NCBI GenBank assembly: GCA_019055375.1
Contig: JAHQIW010007107.1
Location: 124,001-188,000, forward strand
Direction: 5' to 3'
DNA length: 64,000 nt
DNA from: Parelaphostrongylus tenuis
Lineage: Eukaryota > Nematoda > Chromadorea > Rhabditida > Metastrongylidae
Below, one piece after another: positions 22,080 through 34,075 of the stretch. The notes beneath the pieces were generated by a model, which worked only from the letters and a program-made list of their open reading frames with translations, was not told the origin of the DNA and made no database searches. Position 1 is the first letter of the stretch, and every line of letters starts with the position of its first letter. Both the position numbers and the translations under genes were made by a program.

Positions 22080-23995
22080 TTAGATAATAGAGATAGGAGA
22101 GTAGAGAGGAATAGGAAAAATTATTACCATAATCTCTTGCTGGCTATTGATATTGGAGTGGTAAAGACGTCTTTGAACAATGATACGCACAAAGTGGCTC
22201 TTATCTTCCTGGGTTCAGGAATGTGGCACTAGACTTATCTGCAAATAGCTTTCTTTTAGGTCTTATCATAAGTTTTGGACCAAAACGATAAACATTAGAT
22301 TTGTTCACCAATAATTAAAATTACACAACAACACCAAACAAAGTATGTGCTACCAGCCTGAACATATTTCTGCCATCTTTCAGGCAACAAATCTTCAACT
22401 GCTTCGACGACGGCCTCTCAATCAAGTTGGCGTGGACATGCAAAGTGCAGCTGGCCTTTCAAGATCCCAATTCATGCCCGTAAAATGTCAGATTGTGATA
22501 AGCTTTGCTGAGCAGCCACCGATGTGGTAGGTGTGGACAAGATTTGATACCGAAAAAGCTCACAAAATTTTGCTTAAAAGCGGTATTAAATTGTCGCATG
22601 AAAGATAGTAGATATGTGTTTGGTTGATAAGGCATATTTTGAATAGTGTTGTTGAGCAATTTTATTTACTTTTGGTTAGTAAACTTGGTGTTCATTGCTG
22701 CAGTGCCACAACTTATAAAAGATCCAATAATTCAATAGGGTCAGTGACTGCCAACTTCGAGGAACTTGGTACGCCTTGGTATAGCTAGTTCAGGATTCCA
22801 AGAGGAAGCTATCTGACCAGCATTCGGTAAGTTTCATAAAGAAGGCAAGAAATTTGAAAGCAACAACTAAACCTACACGATAATTAGGACTCTCTAGCGG
22901 ATGATGAATGTGAGGAAGCAAATCAAAAGCAAGAAGTGCTGCGATTCTCACAGTATATGATTTCGAGTGAAATCAATTAGTAAACCAATAATAATTGAGA
23001 GCATCAGTGCAGCAAACGGACACATGAAAGAGGCATTAGTTACGAAACCAAGCAGCTTATGATGTTGAGTAAAAAATCCGTAAAATAACTGAACAAATAT
23101 TCTGAACAAAGAAAAACAAGTGATGTGTTGCGGTGTTTTGAAACGAACACATAGACAGAATCGATAGTTCACTGGTGGGTGTCCAGTAGTAGTGAATCCA
23201 GTAAGTTATTGCCAGGTGTGAAATGCGTGTTCGTGTAGTCGTGTGCCGTTTATCGACTTGCTGTAAAGATTAGCTCAATTATCACTATTAGATAATATTA
23301 TAGGAAATCAATTGCACGTTTAGAAAAGTAGTTGCTCGAAACACAGTCGTAAAATATTTTTTATTTGGAAGAAATAATCACAAGGGTTGCCATAAAACAA
23401 AGAGGAAAACGGTGAAAATCAAAAATGGTTTAAACGATTGAACAAAATGTAAACGGAAAACGGAAAAATATGAACAAAAAACAGGACGAAAAAAACGGAA
23501 GAATGTTATGGATGCTCGAAGCAGCTCATTTGCTTGTGTTTTTTTTCAACAATTGAGTAAATATACAGGGAAATACCTAATGAATATGATTCGGAAATGA
23601 GAAGAATCAAGACTAATTTATGAAGCGTGAAGTGAAGTGTTAAGAAACTGGAGAATATGCGAGATCAGAAGAATGTTTTGGAAGAAGAAAGATTTAGAAA
23701 ATTTGAGAACATTGTTAAGCGCAAAGAACTTCTTGTCTCAATGGAATAGGGTACCTAATAATAATGAATAAGTAGAAACAGCTACTAGAATTCTTAGATA
23801 CGAGTAAAAACAGGACCGCGTATAAGCTTCTCAACTGCGACAACTCTTTGCGAGCACTCGCATGTTCTCCACTGCTCCATTAAGTCCTTAGATATGAGAA
23901 GACGTTTAAATTAATAAAAATGCAGCACAAATCAAGGTAATATAAATACCAATATGATACTGATGAATAAATAATAAATGGTAATGATTGTAAAT
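22080..23995. other. A+T-rich stretch without recognised features
   Basis: Short frames only, with no domains and no consistent splice-site pairs. Ends at a (TA)n tract (24000-24175). Confidence 0.35.
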
Positions 23996-23999
23996 ATAT

Positions 24000-24144
24000 A
24001 AATATATGTATATATATACATGCATATATATACATATACACATGCATATGTATGTAAACAATCATCCATGTGCATGTTTATATATAAACATTATATGTAT
24101 ATATATGTATATATATATACATGTATGTATATACACATATATAA

Positions 24145-24175
<31 letters not shown>
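24000..24175. repeat. (TA)n/(CATA)n microsatellite
   Basis: ATATATGTATATAC units with embedded CATGCATATG; frames reading MYIYIY across it are artefacts. Confidence 0.9.
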
Positions 24176-24178
<3 letters not shown>

Positions 24179-25489
24179 GGTGTTGGGGCGTGTGGCTCCG
24201 ATGAAGTGGACGATAGCACCGAAACGTATGCAACCCACTGTCGTACCACCGCGAAAAGATTTGAGATTTTTGCAAACTATATTGAATGTTTATAACGAGC
24301 TTTAACCCTTCCACGACCACCAATTGTAATCGCCACTCGCAGTGCAAATCGCAGCCGATGCGCAGATTTTGTTATTTGGATAGGCTTTTTTCTACCGTTG
24401 GAAGAAAATCTAAGGTTTCTTGTAATACTTCGATACTTAACTATTTTTTTAGCACACTCATATGCTTTTGGTGCACTTATAATGTTCATGTTTGATTGAA
24501 AAGCTCTCTTTTATTTCGCAATCACAAGGATGCTGGCATTCTATCAATTGTAATAGCTTGTAGAAAGAAGGCAATGACGCAAGTGTATCAGTTTTGATAT
24601 ATTTCATTTTATACATCATTTGAAAGGTTTTGATGATATGATTGAAAACCGGCATACAATGAATGTCGTGCCAGAAAAGGATGTTGCGCAGTCCATGCGA
24701 TGCCAGGTCATCGATAATGAGAGTAAAAACCGTTTTGAAGCCAAGCTTTTTTTTGGTGGAGAAAGCTTTTTCCAAAACTTTAGTATTTATTCAATAGCTT
24801 GAACCTTGGCGATTACGATTCCTTGGACGGTTTCTAGAAAAAGTCAGTGCATTGTAACAGCGAAAACAAAGCTATGTATTGAATATGGTTTTCTTTGCTC
24901 GCTCGGATAAGGCCTGCGAATAGCTTTGCATTCAAAGTTCAGTAGCCATTTGATAGCATCAAACAGTGGCAATTATAGAACTATTTGTTGTTGCAACGAG
25001 TTTTCACAGAATATTTTGCGGACAAGAAGATAACTACGTTTCGCCCTTGGAGTTATCTTCCCACATAAGACATATATATGTATATATGTATATATTATAT
25101 ATATATGCATCAAAATCATATGAGCATGTAGAGGTAATCGTATTGAATTAGATTATCGAAATGAATTCGAACATTTTCTTGCCATTGAATAAATATCATT
25201 CAACTAAATAACGAAAATCGCGTTCACTCTGAACGCGCTGCGCGCAGAAATTTCATTTGTCGCCTTGAGCAGCCCAATTTTTGTCATTTATTTAGAGAAA
25301 TTTTCTCCGTCTCGAAAAAAACTTTCACGTTTGACGTGATTGACGTAGCAGCAAAAGGCACAGGTACTGGATGAAACTGTTCAAAATGTGCAGTTCAGGA
25401 GTATACGCGTACAACACGTTCCCACGCGCATATGCAGGCACGATTCCCATGTGCGCGGACGAATCTCGTACAGTATTGTGATGGACCCA

Positions 25490-26230
25490 ATGGATGGCTT
25501 ACTAGAGGAGGACCGACCCTCTACACCGTTAGTGGGTATACTAGTATTGAACTTGCCAAGGATCTGTTGCAGAAAAAATCGTACTTGATCGGAACATGCA
25601 GAAAGAATAGGCGAGGATTTCCTAATGATTTTATGCAACACCAGCTGAGAAGGGTCACGCAATTGTCGTACAGAATAAGAAAGGCGTAATAGTGCTCAAA
25701 TGGAATGTCAAGAGAAGTGTTGTGATAATTTTCGCACCGCGCGCGGTCCCACCATCGACACAACAAGGAGGAAACTTGAGGTCGTGCTCAGTTACAATCA
25801 CAAGTTGCTGTGGAGTTCACCGACCCAAATTGGTGCTTATTTTCATTACACCAGGCAGACATATAAATGGGAGTGCATTCATTGCGACATTGCTGCGGAA
25901 TATCTATTTCACACTTCAGATGCATCCGCTTTTCTTCCACCTAATGGCCTTATGAAGGCGTGGAAAATCTACAAAGACTATGCGAAAAAAAATTCCGTTC
26001 ATTGATTTCAAGGTGGAAGTTTATCTCAAATACTTACAAGACCATATCGCTCAACAGCCGACACCCAGCAGTATTCTGGAAGTAACCTTACCACGTCGTG
26101 AACGTCGTGTTGGATCTAATAGAAAATTGATATTACGTGTAAGTACTGCTTATGCTCGAAGCAAAACTAAACGAGAAAGGACAAGGTGCAGTCGCTTCAA
26201 GCTTTGCTTATATTGTTTCAAAACTTCTCA
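25490..26230 (+). pseudogene. piggyBac transposase (DDE_Tnp_1_7) C-terminal half, frameshifted
   Basis: The first segment reads VSGYTSIELAKDLLQKKSYL then IGTCRKNRRGFPNDF, the piggyBac DNxYTSxELAxxLL...GTxRKNRxGxP block. Next come VIVLKWNVKRSVVII (KWxDKR block), KLEVVLSYNHKLLWSS and YFHYTRQTYKWE (the xDYNKxMGGVD...YxxxRKxxKW region), then KIYKDYAKK, IPFIDFKVEVYLKYL and a Cys-bearing tail CLYCFKTSH. The MGGVD motif and its catalytic Asp are lost. Two frame changes, one in an A9 run near 25990, break the gene. The N-terminal part is not recognisable, so the copy is not functional. Confidence 0.7.
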
Positions 26231-26309
26231 TCGATTCTCAGGCGTTATTATAGAGACTTGCCTATCGACTAGTTTCTATTTGATCTATCACACGAGTTCT
26301 TGACCTCAA

Positions 26310-28280
26310 TAACTCGATGGGCAACAACAAATTCAATACTTGTAGGTCGATCAGTACACTAACCAAGCGGCTGCATACGTACTCAAAGAAAGGCCAAAAG
26401 CTATTAGCGAACGATCCGAGATGTGCATATGGATGTGTCGAGGGTAGACTACTTTCGGCTGAATAATCAGTCGAGCGATCGACTCTCACCGGCCGCCTCC
26501 AGACGGACCGTCGGCGACGACAGTCGACCATCGAGTGCTCACCTGCCAACACGCTTCTCTTATCTTCCGTCTTAATTTTCTATTCAACCTAAATTGTCCT
26601 ATTTCTCATGCTCTCTTTCAAGATAAGGTATTGCCTTCACCATACATCATCAAGATTAGCCACTCTCTGATCATTTCATCTACAATTTGCTACATGTAGT
26701 ATAGATAAGCCTATATCTTTTACTTGATAGTTGAATGTCCGTGACCGTTCTAATCCCTAAGACATGAGCTGCTTTTCATGTTCTTTTGAAATGCAGTATT
26801 TGTGTAGTGCAGCGAAACGTTAAGCCTAAACTTACTTGACATTTGTGTTTTCAGTTACACGGTTCGTAGAAACTGATGTATTGAGTCAATATTGGAGATC
26901 TTGCAAAATGATCAAGGTTTTGCATATAAATTTGGGCTGCACCCACATTACTGCTATAATGTTACTGTTATGAGTGTTAGTGTTTGTTTGTGTTGCTACT
27001 GTTATAAATATTATTATGAAGGTTCAATTACCCAAGTTTGAGCTGCGCGGTTCGCACAGTTATAACATGCGACAAGTTGTGTGATTTGAGTCGAAAAAAC
27101 ATGTTTATAATATTGTAGACAATAATGAAGTGAAAACTGATTATTTTGGGGTTTGAGGTTTGTTGTCTTAGAACGCATGAATTGTTGAGTGTGACAAACA
27201 AAATTCTATGCAACGCGGGAAATATCGACCGGCACTTATATTTAGCGTGAATTGCTAATGAACGGTGCTTGTTCTATTGATTATTGTCTGCTGAATACAT
27301 AATTCAAACAAAACAATAACAACAACATTGAAATGTTCGAATAGTTTGGGTCAGAAATATCCAAGTTCTCCAAAGAAGTGCTCTTCAAATTAATGATTGT
27401 GGCTCTATGAAGGTTTATTCCAACTTGACGTACTAAAAGTCACAACGTATAAGATTACTGAAAAAGTCACACATCAAACAAAATGCGTTTTTGAATTCAA
27501 TCTTTGCATACTGTCACAAAATAAGAAGTAAGAAATGAAAATGCGTTGTTTCTCATTGATGTGACCTTCGTCCTAAAAATGGAATTTTTCAAAACACATG
27601 GGCGCTCTTTTTACTGAAAAAATTTTTATAGAAGGCTCTTGGTAAAATATAATTCTTTTTCAACCATAAATTGTCCCAAGCGTACAATTTTTGCACTATG
27701 TAATTACCATACTCCTACTGCGAATCAAGCAACGGGCTGTTCACTCAAAGCGTAAAATGCGAACTTGATTCCCTTGCCATAGCGCACTTGGAAAATCAGT
27801 TTAAAAACAAATTGGTTTTTATAATCCATGCATTTTGAACCACCAAACGTTTATTGAAATTCATTGCGAAGCCAGGCACAAACGATAGCGAGGTACGCAA
27901 AGCACTCGAAGGCGAAAACGCAATTTTTGTCATCGTTTACAGCGCTTCAAAAGCACACATTTGCCATTAAATCCAAAAACTAAAACTACGACCGGAATCG
28001 CCATTTTTCAAGCTACCGCACAATCATTGAAACTACGGTTTAAAAACGTTTGTTCGGTGAAAAGACCATGCAAACACCAGTGCAAATCACACTGTGCACT
28101 CCGGGAAAAAAACACAATTTTCTCTTTGTTGCTACAGCTCGTCGGAAAAGCGATTTGAAAGGCCAGTATACCGTCAGAACCGCAATTTTTCTGCTATCGA
28201 ATGACTATTTAAAGTCTAATGAAAAGTCTGTGCTCCACGAGAAAACCACGAAAATATGTGTGCATTATGAGTGGTGCACG
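26310..28280. other. 3' part of the piggyBac element: no other gene seen
   Basis: From the end of the transposase relic to the right terminus the sequence is A+T-rich with no supported exon. Its final 500 bases contain repeated GCAAATC/GTGCAC words shared with the left interior. Confidence 0.4.
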
Positions 28281-28483
28281 TGATCTTGAAAGGGTTAAAA
28301 ACAGTCGACTGAAAGGATGGATGACGGAGCGGTGTCATTTGTTAATGAGATGAATACTCCAGATCATCAGACGAAACGGGAGTGATTGTGATGTTCACAG
28401 CGGAGCGCGCGGTGTACGAAACTCATCCCAACATTCCCGGGCAGTCAAAAGCGAACGTCATACCCAGGCTATCCACGAGATAG

Positions 28484-28781
28484 GAGCGCGTGTGGAGTAG
28501 TAGTTAAAAGTGCTCTGCGACAGACATGATTGATTAATCGATGGTCGATCGCTCGATACCACGTTTCAAAGCTCAGCAAGCCTTTCTCTTTCCGCAGTGA
28601 GTCAGTTGTACGAGACTAATTTTACGGTATAGCAGCATTGACATGAAGTATCGGTAAGCCATCGCCAGTTACTGTAAAAGGCCAGATATCCAGATATTCA
28701 ATCACATTGAACGAAGTCAAAAATTGAAGGCGACTGCATGATGTATCTTTTAGAGATTGATCAACACCGAAAGCTTTATTC

Positions 28782-28782
<1 letters not shown>
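28484..28782 (+). mobile_element. SINE family A copy, diverged
   Basis: Starts GAGCGCGTGTGGAGTAGTAG (tRNA-like head), has CGCCAGTTACTGTAAAAGGC then CAGATATCCAG in the body and GATTGATCAACACCGAAAGC at the 3' end, and runs into (TA)n. Confidence 0.65.

Positions 28783-28850
<68 letters not shown>
28783..28850. repeat. (TA)n microsatellite at SINE 3' end
   Basis: TATATATATATA run directly after the SINE 3' block CTTTATTCA. Confidence 0.9.
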
Positions 28851-29334
28851 CATTCAGTAGAGGAATTGCTTTTATATTCTATCTTTGCTTTATATTCTGC
28901 AAAAATTTTTGAGGAAGGAATGGAACGCGCAAATATATTTCAAAAAGAGTAAATTGCTTAAGAATGGACAATTAAGTATCCTCAAGAGCAGAAAAGTCTT
29001 CCATTGTTAAGGATTTCTATCCCAGATCAACGCATATGCTCAAGTACATAAGCAAAAGTACTAACAACCTCGATAAAAATATCAAACGGAATCAGTCATC
29101 AATGTCAACGAATGTCACTTTTGTTTCCATCTTTCGATCAGAAACATAGACACGACACAATGATTGTTGACATTTGAATGATGTGTTCAGAAGAAGAATA
29201 ACAATGATGGCATAAATGGCAGGAATAGAAATGTAAGGGAAAAAAGGTTCCTGTTTGTGCTGCCACTTCAAGCCCTTTGCTGTCATTTTGGAATGCTTTT
29301 TGCCATCTACTTTAGTACTGATAATTTATTTGCT

Positions 29335-29557
29335 GAGCGTGTGACACAGCACTTAGAGTTCTGTAGCATACGTGGTCTCTGATTCACACCAGGTCCTTGG
29401 CCCATCAAGCCTTACATCGCTTGGAATCGGTAGGCCACCGTCGGTCATTGCCTAGGTAGGCTACGCATACAATCACTTCCAACGATGCTTTATAGATTAG
29501 AGTGCATGGTGTATCCCTCAGATTTGATCAACATCAAAAGCTTATGCTTTTATTCAT
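29335..29557 (+). mobile_element. SINE family A copy, internally deleted
   Basis: Head GAGCGTGTGACACAGCACTT, GGTAGGCCACCGTCGGTCAT in the body and GATTTGATCAACATCAAAAG, then CTT at the 3' end, all equivalents of 56647-56953. About 80 bases of the body are missing. Confidence 0.6.
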
Positions 29558-29589
29558 TCATAGTAACATTTATTGTATAGGGATTTGGC

Positions 29590-29815
29590 TCCTACATCAT
29601 CCGTCAGCGTAGGAAGCCCGGCCGAGGAAACGTCAGCGAAACCCATTCCTTGGAAACGACATCATGAAAACCTGAAGAAGCCCTTGCAAGGTTACCTCAG
29701 GAAACCAAGAAATATTATATGCACGGCCAGCAATATACCATTTGGAATCTTTGCTGTGCCCGCACAACTAGTGAAGACGGACAGCTAAGTATCTAAGTAA
29801 ATAAGTGAGTAAGTA
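29590..29815 (+). repeat. Coding-like repeat, inverted partner of 31010-31205, ending in (TAAG)-like tail
   Basis: Reads VGSPAEETSAKPIPWKRHHE then NLKKPLQGYL and AQLVKTDS with a stop, followed by TAAGTAAATAAGTGAGTAAG. The inverted copy at 31010-31205 shares these blocks and the ACTTAC tail. A short 3' tandem tail is typical of RTE-clade retrotransposon ends, but the coding part was not matched to a domain. Confidence 0.5.
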
Positions 29816-29829
29816 CGTATTGTATAATA

Positions 29830-31005
29830 TATTCTTGTGGTTGTACATCGCACCGTATTCTACTATGGCAAAAAGTAGGGAAAAAAGTAAATAAAGAAAA
29901 CAATATGTATCATTACCATTACACTACCATTTATACTGTTCCATTGATATATCACTACATACAATTTGTCATTGTCTATTTTTTTTAGAGGAAGAGTGGC
30001 GCCATATTAGAGAAGAGCATTGAATTTGTTAACATTTCCACATGATGTTCTGGGGAAAAGAGGAAAAGGGAGAAGGGAGCAAGAGGGCGAGATTATGAGC
30101 TAGAAAGAAATATGTGTAGGGAACAAGTAGAAAAAAAAAACGTTTGTGTTTACACAGATTTCATGCCAAGGTTCATCAAAGAGGTAGAATTTAGTCAAAA
30201 ATATTTCCCAACACCTAATAAATTAATCAATCACAGCGCCGCATTAAAATCTTTATTCTGTTCGAAGCAATGAAGACTCAAGGAACTAATTTCGTGAGCC
30301 GTCGTTCTACTACTCCGCTCATAAAGTGGAAAAAGTGCTCAAAGAGAACTTAAGAGGCCTAGAAAAAAGGATTTAGTGGGTTGTCATCATTTTACCTACA
30401 GCCACAGTAGCAATTGTACGATACGTTAGGTGTTATCGCAAATTTTGTTAATTTTGGTTTTTTTTTTATAATTTCTTTGATAAATAAGGGGAACTTCATG
30501 ACACATTCTAAGGTAAAGTTCAATGCTTACAAAAACAAATAATCCGAGAGTTCTGTGCCGTGATGGTTTTCTTTCAATTCATGATGTGAAGCAGGCATAA
30601 TTACATGATTAAAATTTTTTCCATAAAATATAACAAAATAAGAAGAACTTCTACTAAATCTTACCGATAAGATATGAACTGAAAAAAATGAAGCCACCTA
30701 TGAAAGGAAAAGTCAAAGAAGAGGAGACAAAAGACAACCGGTATTGAACGACATTCACGGTGTCCAGCTAGATTTTCGACTCATTGTATCGCTTGGCTGC
30801 TTCGTTATCGGTTTGCACTTTGTCGTGGAAAAATACACAAATGTTCTACAATGATATTGTCTCTTCAATGCAGACGTGCAATAATTAGAGGTTGGTGGGT
30901 GTACCGTTACAGCGTATACTGCGATGCATGCGTGATGGCTGATTCAGTCCAGCACCTCAGGCTAACCTGGTCCTCTTTATCTGTGGGGTACACGATACAT
31001 GAAGG
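29830..31005. other. A+T-rich spacer between inverted repeat copies
   Basis: No exon or RNA recognised. Purine-rich 30050-30140. Confidence 0.35.
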
Positions 31006-31009
31006 TACT

Positions 31010-31205
31010 TACTTACTTACTTAGATACTCAGATGGTCCGTCTTCACTAGTTGTGCGTGCCCCAGCAGATATTCCAAAGGTACATTGATGGTCGTGCATA
31101 TCCTGACGTAATCTTGCAAGGGCTTTCTTAGGTCTTCATGATGCCGTTTCCAAGAAATGGATTACACGACGAATCCTCGGCAGGGCTTCCTACTAGTTGA
31201 TTCAG
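31010..31205 (-). repeat. Inverted copy of the 29590-29815 repeat
   Basis: Minus frame VGSPAEDSSCNPFLGNGIMK then T and stop, with the plus-strand start ACTTACTTACTTACTTAG as the 3' tail. Blocks match the copy at 29590 in the opposite orientation. Confidence 0.5.
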
Positions 31206-31469
31206 AGATGGTGTTAAGCCGAAGTCAAATGTAGAGGTAGAAAAGAAAATCAACCGACCGCTTACGGATGATGTAGAAGCGGTAATCCGACATAGAGGTA
31301 GGTCGTTCCAATTCATTGTTTAAGCCAAACATACATTCAGTGAATTCTTCGATGTTACGAATGTTGTCGAACGCATAGCGTTTCGAGAAGAAATTGACTT
31401 TCGTCAAATAAGAGGATAAAGGAAAAAGTTCTTGACGTTAATTATTCCCTGAAGGATGTGCAATGTATT

Positions 31470-31745
31470 TGATTTCATCAAGTATCTTTGGAGGTGATTG
31501 AATGGACATCTAGTCTATAGAATGACTCAAAGTGGTCTATTGATGTATCAAGCCAGTGCTGCTATCCTCCCAGACACTTTGGCACCAACTTGTCCACCCC
31601 GTACTGATAGAAGACTTGGTGCATCGTGAACGCGTGATCGAACTGTTGACCGAATGGTATTGCAGGGTACTTCTAACCACTGCCACGCACGCGCCCCATC
31701 AACGTCGAATAACTTTTATAATTATATGGAACGCCTTCGGATTCT
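31470..31745 (-). mobile_element. SINE family A copy, degenerate
   Basis: Inverse of GGGAGGATAGCAGCACTGGC, CCAAGTC, and TTCAATCACCTCCAAAGATA. The tRNA-like head is recognisable as GGTCAACAGTTCGATCACGC (B-box region). Confidence 0.55.
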
Positions 31746-31749
31746 GACT

Positions 31750-33335
31750 ATTTGGAAGACTTCACTCGATTCGATTCCCAGGGATTGTTGAGTTCTAGTA
31801 ATAACTTTGACAACTCGTACTTTTCGGATTTTGCACTTTCAAACTGAGGTGTTTATGACGCCGTGGAAAATCTGGAAACATGAGCTAACTAATTCGTCGA
31901 GCCTCAAAAAGTGTACAAACTATCATTACTAACTATATTGATGAGAAGATGAGGGAACAGATGTTGGACTTCAGTTAAATGTGGCGCACAGTGATATTAC
32001 TAAAGTTTTTCTATTTCTTCGCCACTTTATTTTTCCAAACTTCTCTTGAATGGCAGTTGTTTGAGAGAAAGCAAAGTGAGAAAAAGAATCGACAGAGGTC
32101 TGTGAGAAATGTGAAGATGAGACATGTCAGTGCTCATGTGAATATTGTAAGCACACAAATCTCCATACATGCACACACAATAATTTCATTCAAATTGTGC
32201 GCTTTTATTCAAACGATAACAACAGCCACCATCGTTAGTCATTGTATAAATCAAAGATGAATCGACGCATAGCACGGCGGAATGGCGGCTATCTTACAAG
32301 CAAAAATAATAATGTAAAAGGACTTCTAAAAAGGTGTTACGCGCTCCTAATCGGGGTTTGTTTATAGCGCATTACAATGACTTATAATGAGTAAAGGTTG
32401 TTTAATCAAAAACATGATATTTATGCCCATTGATGGATAACGGAAAGACTAATGTGCAGTTCTTGTGCATTATAGGGTGGATGACTGAAGATGTAGCTGT
32501 AGCGCGCCCGAGGTACTTGATTACTAGTTGAAACTCGATTGATATTGACAATGAGTGCTGAAAATAAAGAGAAAGGAAATAAAGATGTAAAGAAAGCAGC
32601 TACAATGAAACACTTGTGACAATTGCAATTTTCTATTGACAGTGGATCGCTAAATAGAAGCACCATTAAATTGTCTTCATTACAGTTCAAGTGTGAGAGC
32701 TTCAAGTGCTTTGCGAGTACTGAGATAAATCATGCAACTAGTCAATAAATTTGCGTAAGACAAATTAAAACGCGCAAATAAATTTAGTGAAGTAGAACAG
32801 AAATTTGAATAGGAAAGAAAAATAAATGGCCAAATTTTACATGATTGGTGACATTGATTATACTGATTTGTATTTTCTCTTCCCTATTGTATTTTGCGCT
32901 CAAAGAAAAAGAAAAAGGCACACCAGAGCACTGCATCCAAGATAAATTCATGTTTAAGACACGGTTAGGTAATGGGTCAATCTGTTTTAAGCAAGAAATT
33001 ATTTCCAACCGAATGAATGATTCAAAAATGAAAAGCAAGTGGTCCGCAAAAAGCATCTCACTCTCACGACGCGGTGACACCTATGGGTAGCAAACTTGTT
33101 CCTGGTGATCGATTTCAATGCACAGAAGTTTTTAGTTTTTCGAAATTTTTGCGACCAATCGTTATTCAAAAATATGGAGACACCATAGCAAACGTTGTTC
33201 CTAGGAAAATGTTTGCTTGGTAATTTTCTACCTGAATGTTTTAATAATTTCCCGGCTCAAGCTTTTTCCATCTGCTATGAATTGGCAGTGCTTGCACAAT
33301 ATTCTGCAAAACATCTTGCTTGGAGAATATATATA
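31750..33335. other. No gene or known repeat recognised
   Basis: Only short frames; 32421-32705 and 32784-33080 (minus) show no domain. Confidence 0.35.
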
Positions 33336-33338
33336 TAC

Positions 33339-33722
33339 CTTTATTTTGAGTGCTTTATTAAAACCACGCTCAAATTTCAATAGATCCTTTCATCATTATT
33401 TGAGCCAACATGTCATGTGGTCTGGTAAGGGATCTTGTACAGCCCGAGACACGTGTTTCGTCCTTACAGACTCATCAGCCGGGCAGAACCCGTCGTGTCT
33501 TTCTTTTTATAGTCAGTTCTCCTCGGGAGCGTTACACTCCTTGTAGAGAGTAATCGACGACGTACGCTTTACACTCAATGTCAAGTGAAACGTTCACCCA
33601 ACACAGAGTGTTTCACACTCGATTGATCGCTGCTGTATTTCTATCATACCATACCTTTATTTCGAGTGCTTTATTAAGACCACGCTCAAATTTCAATAGA
33701 TCCTTTCATTATCATTTGAGCC
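33339..33722 (-). mobile_element. Family 1 ribozyme element with 316-bp direct repeat
   Basis: A 66-bp block (TTATTTYGAGTGCTTTATTA, then ARACCACGCTCAAATTTCAA, then TAGATCCTTT and TTTGAGCC) occurs at 33341-33406 and again at 33657-33722, a period of 316 bp. One ribozyme lies in between. The element is therefore about 1.2 monomers of a tandem unit, on the strand where the ribozyme is read as minus. Confidence 0.75.
33442..33484 (-). ncRNA. Hammerhead ribozyme, family 1, full core
   Basis: Minus strand: GCCCGG (stem I), CTGATGA, stem II GTC-TGTAAG-GAC, GAAA, CACGTG as minimal stem III, cleavage triplet GTC, TCGGGC (stem I partner). The predicted cut lies between 33448 and 33447. Core residues match the hammerhead consensus exactly. 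Confidence 0.9.
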
Positions 33723-33921
33723 TCTTAATAAAGTACTCGAAATAAAGGTATAATATGATAAAAATACCAGCCAGCGGCCAATCGAGTGCGAAAACACTCT
33801 GTGTTGGGTGAATGTTTCACTTGACATAGAGTGTAAAGCGTACGTCGTCGATAACTCTCTATAAGGAGTGTAATGCTCCCGATAGAACTGACTATAAAAA
33901 GATCGACAGACGACGGGTTCT

Positions 33922-33964
33922 GCCCGGCTGATGAGTCTGCAAGGACGAAACACGTGTCTCGGGC
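33922..33964 (+). ncRNA. Hammerhead ribozyme, family 1, full core
   Basis: Plus strand: GCCCGG, CTGATGA (33928-33934), stem II GTC-TGCAAG-GAC, GAAA, CACGTG, GTC, then TCGGGC. The predicted cut is between 33958 and 33959. It mirrors the copy at 33442-33484 in the other arm of the inverted repeat. Confidence 0.9.
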
Positions 33965-34020
33965 TGTACAAGAGCCCTTACCAGACCACATGACATGTTG
34001 GCTCAATGAATGATGAAAGG

Positions 34021-34075
34021 TATATATATATATATATAATATTATCTATATATCATATATATAATAATAATATAA
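34021..34075. repeat. (TA)n microsatellite between ribozyme element and SINE
   Basis: TATATATATA with ATAATAATAATA variants, joining the inverted repeat to the SINE at 34075. Confidence 0.85.

Larger units (their letters stand above)
24306..28294 (+). mobile_element. piggyBac-type DNA transposon, 3,989 bp, flanked by TTAA
   Basis: TTAA at 24302-24305 precedes CCCTTCCACGACCACC; at the other end GGTGCACGTGATCTTGAAAG, then GG, precedes TTAA at 28295-28298. In inverse the right end reads CCCTTTCAAGATCACGTGC, so both ends start CCCTTYCA and share CAC-rich interiors. Duplicated TTAA with CCCTT termini is the piggyBac signature, and the decayed transposase at 25490-26230 lies inside. A (TA)n tract at 25070-25108 interrupts the 5' half. 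Confidence 0.7.
33386..34020. repeat. Large inverted repeat, arms about 295 bp, loop 43 bp
   Basis: The left arm 33386-33679 is complementary to 33723-34020, with the centre at 33680-33722. Landmarks at the far ends: CCTTTCATCATTATTTGAGC at the left and its inverse ending TGATGAAAGG at the right. Both arms carry a ribozyme with a full core, in opposite orientations. Confidence 0.85.
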
